Below, one piece after another: positions 35,001 to 50,000 of a stretch of DNA of 64,000 nucleotides. The number at the start of each line of letters is the position of its first letter. Position 1 is the first letter of the stretch. The notes beneath the pieces are model-generated. The model was not told where the DNA came from, searched no databases, and worked only from the letters and a program-made list of their open reading frames with translations. The translations under genes were made by a program, and so were the position numbers. Source of the stretch: Symsagittifera roscoffensis (taxonomy: Eukaryota > Xenacoelomorpha > Acoela > Convolutidae); assembly GCF_963678635.1 (NCBI RefSeq), contig NC_087067.1, positions 10,833,716 to 10,897,715 on the forward strand, given 5' to 3'.

Positions 35001-38000
35001 CCATTAAATGCGCTCATTCGCAAAAAATCCATCGATAGACTACATACACGACCAGGGGCGGATCTAGGATTTTCTCGAGGGGGGGGGGGGGGGGGCGGAT
35101 TTTCAAAAAATTTTCCAAAATTTTGACCTTTTTTTTAGGTCGACCAAATTGATTTTTCGAGCTCTCATAAAGCACTGTTTTGCCCCTATTTTGGCAAAAT
35201 TTTCTGCACCGCAGGCAAATTTTTTAAAAAACAGTCAAAAAAGCCGTTTTTGGGCACTTTTTGAAAAATTTTGCGTTTTTTTTGGCGCGCGCACCCCCTC
35301 AAAGTTAGTATATATTGCCCCCCCCCTAAATCCGCCCCTGTACACGACAATACGTTAACTATCATGTAATCTGTATAACAATATTTTATAAAATTTTCAA
35401 TATTCGATATCTCTTGTATTAATTCTGGAGATAAAATTTGTCTGCAGCCTTCAACATACCATTAAGTCCTCGTTGTTTGTCAAATGACTGAACTTCTTTT
35501 CATACATCGCTCTGTTGATACAATAGTCCGATTTGCCATTGCATAAGGAGGAACACTTTTTACAAGCATTCGATGAAGGCGAAGTCGCATTTCCGTAGTA
35601 TTTCCTCACACATTTCTCACAATTTGTTCCTCCAGTGTTGTGCTGACAATTCAGACATGGTTTGTAGAGATCATTTGAACATACACTGTGACCATGACAT
35701 GCACAGCTTGTTTCGCACTGGGCTCCTTTATAGCCCAAGTCGCACTTGCACTCATTCGGCTCAACGCACTTTCCATTTTTGGAACAGGGAGGTTTGCACT
35801 GAGGCTCACATTTTCCTGTTTTATCGTTGATCAGGTAATCGTCTTTGCACACACATTCGAAGCCCTAAAAATATTCCCGTTTTAAAGTCAATGCCAATTG
35901 TTGGCAATATCGATGACCTTGAGCTCTCTTACCGGTCTAACACTGAGTTTGACTTTTTACATAAAATTCTTTAAAATTTGATTTCCGCTGTCAAAATGAG
36001 CATTTATTGGTTAACCGTCGCCAACAATGTTAAAAAAATGGCAAAAAACTCAAAGAAACCGAAAGAAATATTGCTTTCTTCTGAACAGTTTCTAGCAAAG
36101 AGGCGAAGCGGAGCTTCGCACCACTTGCGATAGCACATAAAAATAGCATTCAAGCTAGCAGACAGGAATGGAAAGAAAGGAGAGCCAAAAAGAACAAAAA
36201 AAATGAAACGTAAAAACAGGTAGTCCAAAAACAATAAAACATACCGAGCGGCAACAGCCCATAAATTCCCGGCGAACCGAAAACAAAACTTTTGTCATGA
36301 AAAAGTTTGAACTACAAATTTATATCTAAGATTTTTAGCATTATTTGCGATCCGGAGGAGAGCAGAAAAACTGTTCAATTGAAACGACCCAAAATTAGGC
36401 CACTAAGCCGATAAAATATAACCCGAAATTATTTGGGCAAACGAAGTTTTTAAGCGGAAAAAAAGGAAAGTTTATAAAGTCAGTCTAGTAAAATTACAAA
36501 TTGTTGGAGTAAATCAAAACATAGTCAACAGACAGTTGAAACGGAGTCAATGAACGCAAGTAAACAGGAAAAAAATGACTTGATTTTTGAAAAAATCTGG
36601 ACTTTCCAATTTCAAAGAAAAATAGATTCACTTAAAGCTCTTTGAACTTCTAGACAATTTATGGTTGGATCTTTTTTTGATAAAATTAACCCAATTTGAG
36701 CAATCTGGATCAATAACTTAAACTTTCATTTTTCTGGGGAAACACCTTTGAAACTAAAAGTCGATCACATTTTTTCGTGAGCTTTACAGTTTTCAAGAAA
36801 TCAAAAGTCACAAAATCAAAAGACCTTCAAAAAAATTAAAAGTCAAACCTCGAAAAAATAAATTGGAGCCTGAACAAATTTGAAGACTTTTCCTGAAAAA
36901 AAAAAAAACAGAAAATCATCGCGATCTATATAAGAGTCTGAACTACTTTCACCGACTCTTAAACAATAAAAGCAGTTACAATGAAAACTGCGTACAGCAA
37001 AAACAACAATTCTAAGATGTGGGTGTCAAGCTTTTATTAGTTAGTTTTTTTTAATATTTATTTCAAGACAAAAACGCAAATTAAAACCTTTCTTTTTATC
37101 ATGGAAGGGGCAGGGTTCTGATAATTTTAAATTGAACCGTTTCGTAGATGTTCAGAATTCTGAGACACGTTTTATGAGCAGTTCAATTTTAAAATTATCA
37201 GCACCCTGCTGCAGGGGCGGATCTAGGATTTTCTCAAAAAAAAAGTCGAACATTTTGACGACTTTTTTAAAATTAGGTCGACCAAAACGCTTTTCTGAGC
37301 TCTCATAAATCACTGAAAAGACCCTATTTTGACAAAACTTTCTGCGCCGCCATATTTTTAGGGTCCCCACCAAAAAAAAAAAAATATATATATATATATA
37401 TATCAAAATAATACAAAAGGGGGACCCTTTGGGTCGGCAGGGGGTCGAATTACTGAGGGGGCGGGGGGTATTATTGTCTTGAAACAACTGAAAAAACTAA
37501 CTAATAAAATCACACAACTCTTGTCGACAAGACAACTTGCGGAACTATTGAGCTTCTGAACTACTTTTGTAAAAGCAATTCTCACCTCTTCCTTGTCCTC
37601 GCATCTCTCAGTCTTACTGTCACAGTCATGGTGGTGGTTCTTGCACTCATTCTCAGGTGGACAGTCGGTGTGCGACCAGGCGTGGCCCCTGAGAGCGAAC
37701 AGTTCGTAGTGGTCCAAAGTCTGCTCCTCCGCCGGACGACTCAACAGGTGGCTAATCACACTGTCCGATGTACAGCGCTGTTGTCTGGGTCCATTTATTC
37801 CACCTTAAACACAACATCATTCCACCTTTCTTAACTTTTCTGTTCGTTTTAACAGTAAGAAAAACAAATTAAAAGCAATAGATTACAAGAATTTGCCGCA
37901 GTAGAAAGTAAAATTATTTTCAAATGAAGATCTTTGCCTCAGCCAAAGTCATTAGGGGATATAAACATACTTCACAAGTTAGTAAAGCTCTTTGCATTTC

Positions 38001-41000
38001 AAATACTTTTCATGATAGCACTTTTTCGTCAAATTATCCCCATTAGAGAAAACTGGATCGTTAGGATTTTTTTTTATTTTGCTGGGAATGCATAAAAATT
38101 AAGTCCATGTATGAAACAAGAGTTCATTCACCTTTTTCGTGACATTTGCACTTTTGCTGATCGATAGTGGAGTTTGCCTTCATTTAACAAAGGAAATGAA
38201 GTAACAACCTTAGAAAAAAATTACCAAGTGAAAGTTCTAGACGACAAAAAAACGAACTTCTGTCGCACAAAAGACCTTCGCTCAACAAAATAACTCAGTC
38301 TGGAATGCGGAGTTAAGAGAAACAGACTATTTACAGATCATCTGCGAATCGCAGAAATAACGAAAATTAAAATTTGAGCAAGAAGAAATTTTTTAGATTT
38401 TTTCCTGAAAAAAAAACGAACTAAAACTCCCTGAAGACCTAAATAAATGAAAGTCATGCTGTTCTTATACACTTAATGAGTTCTGAAAATACAACTATAC
38501 AAACTTTCCAGAACACTGTAATATTAGCAAATGAAAACGATCAAATGTAACAAAAAATAACTAGCGCATGACTCGTGCCAACGGTGCTTTGAACTGATTG
38601 TTGAATAAGAAAGGAGCTTATTAAAATATATTAAAAAAAAACAACAATGCAACCGTTAAATTTAACTGTACCCAACCATCAGGGTTTTCTATTTCTCGGA
38701 AACCAAAAGAAATTGCGCAGTCATTATTGGAGGACATATCTGTAGCTCTTGGGAATAACATCAGTTATAATAATTGTACGTTAGCAGACAAATTTGGAGG
38801 CTACTCCTGCAAACTTTGGGAGTACTTTAAAATCACCCCCATTAAAGTGTTGAGAACTTCATTTTTCAATCTAGGTTTTCGTTTAATTTCAAAAAAAAAC
38901 CAAATCTTGAAACAAAAAGGATTTGACCAGTCATATTTGGAGGCCAGTTTTGCAATTCCAGAAGGTACTCTGACAGCAGCGCATTACAGAGTTGAAGCTT
39001 TCAAGTTATTTTAAAATAAAATGAAAAAAAAACCATAGAAAACGATCTCGAAACCAAAAGGGTTTAAGTCATCATTATTGGAGGTCGAATTTGCAACCCC
39101 ATAGCTGCCCTCCAAAAGATTGAAACTTTCAGATTCTGTTTTTCAAATAAGCTTTTTGAAAAAACAATGAAAAAAATTCATAAACGACATTCGGAAAGCA
39201 AAAGGTATTGAACAGTCAAATTTGGAGGCCAGATTTTCAATTTTATAGCTTACCCTGACAGCGCCCCACCAAAGATTGAAACCTTCGAGCATTTTCTCAG
39301 TTTTTTGAATAAATGAAAGAACCATAAAAAACCCCACATTTCGGGAACCAGAAGGATTTGAACAATCATATTTGGAGGCCAGATTAGCAAATCTTGAGTG
39401 CAACTTGAAATCGGCCCACCATAGGGTGAAGAATTTCAAGTTCTGTTAATTTTTTTCAAATCCAAATTTTTGAAAAAAAAAATTGAAAAAGTTATAAAAA
39501 AACGCCATATCTCGAAAACCAAAAGGATTTGGGCAGTCATAATTGGGAATAAAGATAGGCAAAATAAGTAATCTGATTTTTACTTATTAACACTTAGAGA
39601 ACGGGTAATTCTAACCTTCCCAGCAAGCGCCCATTCCATACTCTTGGCGACCACTTTGCAATGAGCACCATCCACAGTGAGTCATCTTTTTACACGAAGA
39701 GCATTTTCTCTGATCTTCGCAGAGTTTTGGGCAGCCCTCGGTTGAATGTCGCACCACACGACCGCACTCTCCCGCTGCACATTGAATCGCAGCAAACGTC
39801 GGGCTGATACACTCGTTTAGCCCTTGAGCCCAGTAGCATTCTTTCCGCCCGCCGTCCGCGCCTCCCGAGTTCAAACACGACGAGCAATTCTCGTACGAAT
39901 GGCATGGAGCCGGGCAAGTTTGTTCTATATTCACCGCTAATTTTTGAATAATAAGAGGGTAACAACCCCAGTCAAAATTTGAGTGTGGATCCATCTTAAT
40001 CACCGAACTCTGTATTTGGTTCTGAAACATTCGGCTCCAGAAACATGCCGAAGACACGGTGCACTTGCCACAGTCCGACGCCAGGCACATGTTCCACTTC
40101 GAGCAAGACCGCGGCTCATAAATTACATTGTGATCGGCAGAAGGATTCTTAGCATCACAAGCTTCGCCTTTTCGTTTACATGAATTTTGAGTATCGCACC
40201 ATTGACATTGTTCGCGCGAGCTTATGTGGCCTTGATCCTCTAGAAAATCGGAGACACATTGTTCACATGTTCTGTGTTGGGAACACGAGGCCCTGAATTT
40301 CCGCGGCAACGATGGGAAGTAATTTCTTGCATCCGCATCGACCCAGCATTCGTCGTTATTGGCTCCATAACGTGAACGGGAAACACAAATAAGTGAGCCC
40401 TTTCGCGTGTAAGTCGTACTGTTCAAACAACAGGAGCCGAAGCCTCCGCATTCATCAGGCGAGGGTTTTATGGCTTCACAATAAGTACATCCTGGAAGTC
40501 TCTCGCAATCTGCTTTGTTGGTTCCATGTTGTAAATTACAGATGTCGTCCGGCATTGAAAGCTTGTGCATTGATTGGAAAGTGACACCATTGAAGCCTCC
40601 GTATATGTAAATATCAGATCCAATCGCCACCGCTGAGTGTCCGATCACAGGTTCGAACCTGAGTTTCCCGAACACGGAGTTTGAGAATGAATGGCGCTCC
40701 AGTAACCATGTGTTGCACTTAATCACGTAAATCATAACTTCATTCGTGAAATCTTTTTGATCCGTTCGCCCTCCGAGAACAACCATGTAGTCAGATACTA
40801 TTACTGCTTGATGGAACACAATAGCTGGTAATCTGTAGAACAAATTATCTTTGGGGTACACGACACTCCATTTTGCCGGTTCTTTACTGCTGTCAGACCC
40901 GTCGTTGAACTCACTGTATGTCAATGCATAGAGCTCATTCGACATCACAACCGAATTCCTCCAGTAAACAAAACCACCGTATACGTAAAACGTTTTGAAC

Positions 41001-44000
41001 GGTTCGTAGTAGACAGTCGTATGTCCGAAAATTCCTATGGGTGTCGATCCCGCAGTCGGAACTGCCGACCACGCTTTTTTCTCAATGTCGTACTGCAACG
41101 TATAATTGTTGAAACCATGTTCCGGACTGTAGCCTCCAATAATGACAAGCAACTCAACTTTCTTCGACGGGTTACTCTGGTTATGAATTTTAACATAATT
41201 CATCGTATGTTGAGCAACAGTAGGAATCCAGCTATGACCTGGCTCGGAGTATGCCGGGTAATCGTCTTTGGACACAGGTGACATCTTCAGTTTGTCATTT
41301 TGCGCTTTGGCATCAGGTATGAAATGCCAGAATGTTCTAGAACCTTTATGGTCCATTTGTTGGAGACCCCCAAAAACATAGACAGTATCGCTATCTGTGA
41401 TCGCACTTGTATGATAGTATCCTCTGTATGGAATAATCAAGAATTCTGTTCTTACAGTCGTTAATTTATTCTCGTCGATCGAATATTTAATCATATCAAC
41501 CGGACTATTGGCGAAATTTCTGCCTCCAATAATGTAAAGATACTTCTGACTTTTATCGACTACTATTGTATGTCCGTGTCTACCGTACTTCGCTTCTCGT
41601 CCAAACGCTCCTGGGAGTAAAATTGTAAACTGAGGTTTACTTTGATGCGTTATTTTCTGAGAGCAATCTCGACCAGTGAAGTCTTTCTTACAGCTGCAGA
41701 AATACTTGTCGTCATCTCCCACAACACAAGCGCCTTGCTTTCTTTCAATTGAACAGTTGTTTGGACAACTTGGCAGGTCACAATTCCATCCCGTCATATT
41801 AGACGGACATTCACATGCGTCGTCACCACCTCGGTTGATCCAATTTCCGACACATGGCTTATCGTGTTTTGTAATCTTGGCCGTGAAAAACTGATTGCCA
41901 TCTGTTACATTGGCCTTGAAAATTACAGTGATCGTAGTTTCGGACTCTATTACTCGTGTATGACCGGACAAGGGCGAGGACTTGCCACAAAACGCTCCCA
42001 ACAGTTTATCTCGTTGATTGCTGTCGCTGTTCATAGAACTGTCGCCCGTTCCTCCATCCCCGGAAAGAAATGAAGGCGTGTTTTCATAAACATACACGAA
42101 GTTCTGACTGCAATCTACGTTAAGTTCCACAATTTCGAACGTCAGTCTCGTTCCGCTGGAAATCGCAGGTGACTTGTTAGCTCCTTCTCCGTAATTTATC
42201 AGCCAGATACACGCTACTTGTTCCGGATTTTCGGCCGACGGACCCTGTTCCGAGCCTATGTATTGGGTTAGTTGTTGGTCTTTTAGCAACGGGAGTTGTG
42301 CCATGCTGTCACACACTCGGTAACATCGCTTGTCATCCGGAGATCTCGAGTAGAACCTAAAAAAAAATACCGTAAAAATATAAATTAAGGTATAAAATAA
42401 ACTTACTTAAATTTATCATTCGAAAATTTTCAAGTTTCGGACCGAGTGAACTATCTCCCCCCTTAATCAATTTATTTGGGTGGGAGAAAGTTCATTTGGT
42501 TAAAAGTAACTTTTTCAGCCAATCAGATTTGAGCATAGTACATGCAGGTCTTACGTCCTGAGTTTGCCATTTAAGTTTAGGGGGAGATTGTTCATTTGGT
42601 CTATTAAGGGGGAGATTGTTCACATGGTCCCAAGTTTCAATTTGGAACCGTGGATTCTGATGTTTGAGCGCGAATTCACTCAATGATAAATAAATTTCAG
42701 TATTTCCTTAAAACAAACGACGCAGTCTTGGGATACTGTTTTATTTCACGTTTTGTGTTTAATAAACAAGTCAGCTGAAACCTCTTCGTCTAGCTAATTC
42801 TTATGGTTTTTTTCCAGATTTCCGCTGCGGTAGATGATATTCACAAAAAGAGAAGAAAAAAACAGTTTCTTACCCGTCCAATTTACACCTCTCGCAATGG
42901 TCGCCTTCCGTGTTGTTCATACACACACATTTGCCCGTATCTTTCTTGCAAATGCCTTCTTTCGGATTGCCATTTCCATTACACTCACAATCTGTACATT
43001 CACTTGATGAGTTCCTATAGAAGCCATCCATGCACAAACTGCAGTCTTTTCCAGTGTATCCTTCGTCGCATTTGAGACATTTGCCCTTACTCTTGCAGTG
43101 ACTGCGCTTGTTGCATCCACAGTCGAACTGACACTGGTTTCCGAAGTACCCTTTGTCACAAATGCAAGTGTGTTCATCAGTCGTGTCGTTTTTGATGCAG
43201 TTTCCGTTAGGTCCACAAGGTTTTTCACACCTAGAAAGTATCGAATGCACAAATACGGCAACCAGATATGTTAAGAATAAAAAACAGTATAGAGCAAAGG
43301 AAGGGAAACATGAGTTTTTTTCCTAGTTTCAATTCCTCTTTTCATAATTTCATCAATGATACGTAACATCTTGAAAACACTTAATTTTATAAATTGAGAT
43401 TTAAAAAAATTCCTCAGCTTTATCAATTTTCCGCATGCTAGTTCCAATTTTTTTTTTGCAAAAAAAACATCTTCGAGGCCAGCAAAACTCTTAACACAGA
43501 GGTACTAAATAGAAAACGACAAAAAAAAACAGCTCTAAAAATAAGAAAAGATAAAAAAAGCCTTGAAATATAAAACTTTTGATGTGGCCGAATGATCCGA
43601 CGGCCAGGAGAATTAAAGGCCCCTTTCCTAGCATCTGCGCCACGGGCCCTTGACAATTCCCTTACACTGGCACATTAATTTGCAAATTCGATATACAGCA
43701 AAAGTGGCACCAAATTCAAATAGACTCAATTTTGCATGTAATAATTTGGAATATAAAGAACTGAAGGCATCCACGCCAACTTTGCATGTAAAAAATCGGA
43801 AAGCATCAAGCCAAATTATGAATAAATTCTGCATTTCAAAAAATTGCGATTAAGTTGGAAAGATTCAGAAATCTAGTATTATTTTTTGAACTGTTCTTTA
43901 AAACAAATAACTTTTTTTGTTTCATATGATGATACAAAAATGCATCAACTGTTTTAACCTATTTCTAATCGAATGCCAAAGCACATGCAATCAAAAAGAC

Positions 44001-47000
44001 GTAAGTGTGCCATAAAAATTGGTAACAATTTTTGCGACTTAGGTTGGAAAAAACTGTCGTATTATTACACAACGCTCGGTAAAGCGCACAAGCCCATAAG
44101 GAATTTCGCAATTTCGAAAAAAAATTTCGCGAAACCCCAAATTCACTCCTGATACTAACAAATTCATGGTAATACATTTTTGAAGTTTCTGCTGCTATAT
44201 ACAAGTTTTAGGGAACTCGCTATGCACAGAACAAGTAAACATGCCACTTTCACCTCTATTAAAAATCTATGCTATGAGCAGCCCAGCCCGTATTGCAATC
44301 TACAAAACCTTGACCAAAATAGATAAAAAATTATTTAGATAAATCCATGTTTCCAACAAGCGAAGCAGCCTTTCGCGAAAAATAGCTAGAAACGGCAAAA
44401 AGGATATTTAGAAAAAAAAACAAATGTTCTGTAAAACATTTAACAAAATTTCTTAGAAAAGCGAAAATTCAGCCGACAACAGGATTCAAACTACTTCTTG
44501 AACGGACTACAAAAAATGGAGTCAATCGCTTTCGCAACTGCTCCATATCGCCTTGATGACCTGCCTAGCAACACAATCGAATGGTTTCTACCAGTTAGCA
44601 ATAGCGGATTTAGGATAAACTCCTCCTCCTCTCAGGGTCAAAAAAGTGATAGAAGGAGGCGTTTACCTTCTAAAAGCGCTACTGCTATTTGGTACGAACC
44701 ATTCGATTGTGTTGCTAGGCAAGACATCAAGGTATTATGGAGCAATTGCGAAGCCGATTGTCTCCAACTTTTGTGGTCCGTTGAAGAAGGGGTTTGAATC
44801 CTGTTGTCGGCTGACTTTTTGTTTTTCTAAGAACTTTCGTTTTTTTTGTTGGTTTTTTAAGAAAAATTTTATGTTCTTTTTCAGTAAACATCCTTTGTGC
44901 CATTTCTTGCTATTTTTTTGCAAAATGCTTCTTCAATTGTTGTTAACATGGATTTTTCTAAATAATTTTTCTCTATTTTGATCAAGGTTTTGTAGAGTAC
45001 ACTAAAGGCTGACCTGTGCATAGCAGAGTTTTTTTAATAGGAGTGAAAGGTGCATGTTAAATTATTCTGTGTATAGCGAAATTCCTAAAACTTCTTTATA
45101 AAAGCCGAAAATTCAGAAAAGTACTAACATGACTTCGTTGGTATCAGGAGTAATTTAGCATTTTGCAAAACATTTTTCGAGGCTACGATATTCCTTATGG
45201 GCTCTATTTGTTCACACTTGCGGGCTTTAGCGAGAGTAGTAAAAAATAGGACTTTTTTCAACCGGTAATACACCTTTTGTTGCACCTTCACGGCTTTTTG
45301 ATAGCATGTGCTTTGGCATTCGATTAGAAAAAGAATCTTTTTACTGCTTTGGAAGAGCTCGAAAAATCAATTTGTACACCTAAAAAAAGTAAACAACATT
45401 TTCGCCAGCCCCTTGAAAACCCCTCCAACCAACCCCCCATCACTCCAGATCCTTTCCTGCCAGTTAGCAAAAGATGCGTATGACGTACATAATATGACGT
45501 ACATGATATTAACACATCCGTTCGTTTGTTTAATCGAAGATAAGAAATAATGAAAAATTATGTAGAAGACTCAGCAAAAATTTCAAAAACTGCAAACAGA
45601 AGGTTTTCTAGCAAAAATGAGAAACAGTATTTTTAAAAGATAGCTAACAGACAAATGGAACAGAGTCATTGAACGCATAAAATGGACTTCTTTTTTGAAA
45701 AAAAATCTCAACTTTCCAATTTCCAAGAAAAAATAGATGGCATTAAAGCTCCATGAATTTCTAGAACAATTAATAATTGACACTTTTTTGAATGAAAATG
45801 ACCAATCTGAGAAAACTGGATCTACAGATAAATTTTTTATTCGGCTAAAATCTGTTAATTTAGTTCCATAGTCGATAACATTTCTTGTGATCTTTACACT
45901 TTCACTGTAGAGCTTGCCTTCTTTTTAAAAAAATGAACTGAACTTATTAAAAAAAACCGCGAAAAAGTAAATTTGAACTTGACAAATTTTAGGACTACGT
46001 TCATCGACTCTTCAAAAAAGGAATTATTATACACACAGGCGAAACTGAGCTTCGCACTACTTGCAATTAATGGTATGACGAATCGACCAATAGAAACGAT
46101 ATAAGATATTTTCGGAACGACTGGAATCGAATTTGAGAAAGCTGAACCTTCAAAAAAAACGGGCTATGGGAACTGAGCAGACGGACGATGGTCTGAAAAA
46201 GCACAAAAAGCTCTAGTTTGCAAAAACCGCCCGGATTCTAACCGCAAATTTTTGCCGTCTCGATCAATTGTTTTACCTCTACACCAGATGCGCCAAAACC
46301 CTTCACGCTTTGCAGAGAGCCTTCATGCCAAAAAATGAACCCTTCATGCCGAACACACACACGCACACAAAAAAGTCTCCTTCTCATCCGAACCCTCACA
46401 CACCAACACAAAAATCTGTGAACTAGCAATTTTGAGTCTCACGTAATGCATGTAATAAATTTTGCATGTAATAAATTTGCATATAATGAATCGCAAATCA
46501 TTAAGCCACTCTGTGTATAAATTATGCATTTCAAAAAATAGTGAGATATATTAGAAAATTTCTGAAATCGAGATTTTATTTTTGTTATGTTGTTTGAAAC
46601 AAATAGCTTTCTTCGGTTCACTTGATGAATTAAAAATTCATCAACTGTGTAAACTTATAACTATTCTAATGTCAAAGCACATGTTATCAAAAAGCTGTAA
46701 AGGTTCAATTTATTGCCAATCATTTTGTATAGCTAATTCGATGCAGCTAAGTTGCTTTAAGTCGCAACAATACTTGCGACTTGGTCGCAACAAAAGTCAC
46801 AACAATATTTGCGAATTAGGTTGGAAAAAATAGAAAGTTCCTACCATAACACTGTTCTTCGCAAGTGTAAATAAGCCAAAACCTTAAGCCGACAAAAAAT
46901 GAAACAAAAACGAAATTTTGACAAATCGAGTTGGTAAAATTCGATTAGGCGGGATATTAAAGGCTAACATGCTCAAAATTTGTTGACCAAAACACCTGGT

Positions 47001-50000
47001 AGATGAGTCCTGTGAGCAAAATTGTTTACAGGAAAAAAATCTTGTAATCAATTCCTTTACCCTTGCTTAACGCAAGGGTAATTAACAAAATATTTTTTAA
47101 AACTTCCGAGCAGATTTTCAACCAAAGAGCTCTCTATAATTCAACCAATACAAAGTCCCTACAATTTGATGGAAGATAAAAACTTACCGAGTGAATAATT
47201 GGCAAAACTGCTGTAAACATGAACATAGCCAACAGACAGTTGCAAAAGAGTCAATACACGCAAGTTAAACAGAAATAAATACTGTCTTCTGAATTTGTGA
47301 AATTCAAAGAAAAGAAACAGATCCCCTTAGAGCTCCTTGAATTTCTATAACAGTTTATGGTTGACACTTTTTGATGAAACTAACCCAATTTGAGAAAACT
47401 AGATCAAAAAGTAAAATCTTTATTTCGCTGGGAAATCTGAAAAGTAAATTCCACTTTTTAAACTAGAAGTCGATCATGTTTTACTGACCTTAACACTTTT
47501 GCTGTTCGATAGTGGAAATTACGTTCCTTTTCTGCAGAGGCGAATTTTGCATACACAAGCAAAAAAGTATGGCCGATAACGCTACTGGGAAAAACTGACT
47601 GAGTTAAACTTTGAGTCTACAAAATTTCTTAAGCGCTGCACGCCAATTATGAGTCTATATAATTGCTAAGTGAGGCAAGCCAAATATAACGCATTAGCAG
47701 GACCAGTCAATTTGAAAAAACCAACTAACATGCCTCAATTTATAGAGCGGACGAAAAAGTTCATTTAAAACAACTGACCATGCCCAGGTTCGAACCCTCG
47801 TATTTTGTTGCAGGTCTCCTTTCCTACCTCTACGCTACAGATCCATGTTACGTTTAAGCTAAGCTGCTAATTCTAATATAAAAGTCTGTGTTATTATCCT
47901 TAGCATTGGCTGTACTTAATAGCTGGTTTTTGATTGAAATGAACACTTTCAAAATGAACTCATTTTGTCGCAACGATATTTGCGTCGCAACAATAATTGC
48001 GACTTAGGTTGAAAAAAAAGAGAGTTCATACTATAACACAAGCTTTGCTTGAGTAATGATCGCTTTTATTTCTGCAGCAGTTTTGCATATTTCTTCTTTA
48101 TAAATCTTTCGGCTTTTCGGTGATTATCTGCTCATATTAACTTAGCAAAATACCATATTATTTTCGCACGCTCGAACAAATAGACATATTAAACAAGTTG
48201 AAATGCACAAACTATTTCGATATAATCCCGCTTTTATATCAACTTTTTATGTAAATAGAGTACCCTGGCTATGAGCATGTATCGCTGAATATTTCGATTA
48301 AAACTCTACAACTATAAAAAAAAAACAATTGAGAAATATAGCCAACAGCGTCAAATGAAATGTAAATGAAAGTTACTTCGGCTCTTTTTCCTCCCCTTAG
48401 AGCCCTTATTTCTTCGTTTACCCCCACCGAACCTTGTAGAAATCAAATCAAAACGAGACTCACGTTTGCTTGCAGGCCATCTTTGTATGTCCGTGATCAT
48501 CTGTAAACTCCTTTTTGATGTATCCATTTTTACAGCGGCACTCATAGCCGTCTTCTGTATTGACACAATGCGACCCATTCACCTCCAGGTTGCATATATT
48601 GGCGTCCAGACACTCGTCTCTGTTCGGACACTTGTGGTAGAAGTAGTTGTGATCCAGTCTGACACTACTACTTTTTGGTCTGGGTTTGTACTTTGAAAGA
48701 GAACTACTCATGGTCGTCGAGAACAAGTCAGCCGCGCATGTTTCGAATGGACCATTGAAATTGCCTCCCACACAAGACCTAGTTAAAATAATTTTTTCAT
48801 TTTTTATTCGGGACATTTTCTCAACATAACTGGGAGGAAAAACCTTTGAACATAAACTCGTGTCTGAGCAAAACACAACTAAACATAATCGCAAGCGTAA
48901 ATATTAACGGTGAGACAAGCTTAAGCTGTGGTATTATTGGTTTGACTACAAAACCTGTAGTTAAGGTCTTCTTGAAAAATAGTTTAGGACTTCTATAAAC
49001 TTTTTCCAGTTGAAATACAATTAATGCGCTATTATGAGCAGCTCGTGCAATACACAGTCTATTCAACTTAAGTATCGAACACGTATCTCTGAACTCTGCG
49101 TAATGACCATGCGCTGAGAAATATTCCCAACCCCCATGCGTGATTATTAATCTTAACCAGCACGCCTAATTAAATGAAGCTGACTTACGATTTGCCATTT
49201 ACACTGTCAAAATGATGATAAAATAAATTGAACCTTCCTCTGACAAGTATTTTTTAACCCAGAAACCAGAATAATAATTATGAAATCAAAATAATTGAGT
49301 TCAAAAAATCACCTTTTCAAAATAAAACTCGCTCGTACACATCAATTTCAACGAAATTTTAGAGCCAAAATTACAAACTTGAATTATGTTTTCGTATAAA
49401 ATACCTATTTTTCATCATAGTGAACCTTCTCATATCGCAAAAAAAACTTTGCTTTGATTCTTTTTTAGATATCTTGACCAGATACACCACAGACAATTCA
49501 TTTCTCAAACCCCACTAACATAAAATCTGGGCTAAAAAATAAAAAGTACCAGAAATGTTTTTCAAAAGTCAAGGAAAGATTGTACACTATGTTACGAAGA
49601 AACTGAATATGATTTTACCCGTTGTCTTCGCAAAACCCACAGCCAGGGTGATTCAAACACGAGGCACAAGTATCTTTTTCGGAACACTTCGTACACTTCG
49701 CCGGGGTATTTTTTTCCGAATACGACTTGCAAATTCCATACGAATACGCCGGCAAGTACATGTAAAATGGCATGCACTTTTGGAGACTCTCACACCAAGC
49801 GCATTCCGAGAACCTCGAGCCAGTTTCGCTTCCAATTTTGAAACACTCGCCACACGTTGCTCGTAAATGACACGGTTTCGGACAAGCAGCAGGTCGGAAC
49901 TTTCGTTGCGCTTCTGACAACTTTTTCTCCTCGTCTAAATCTTGTTCTGGAGGTCTTCTCAAACATTGCACACTTGTGCTGGTTCTAGCCCACACACAAC

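Noticed and set aside
37404-37585. Open extension of MEGF8 exon 13 into the MITE
   Set aside because: Past a good GTGAGA donor, and the sequence is transposon-derived.
38727-39014. Plus-strand 95-codon frame
   Set aside because: Lies within the intron 12 minisatellite and its sequence tracks the repeat unit.
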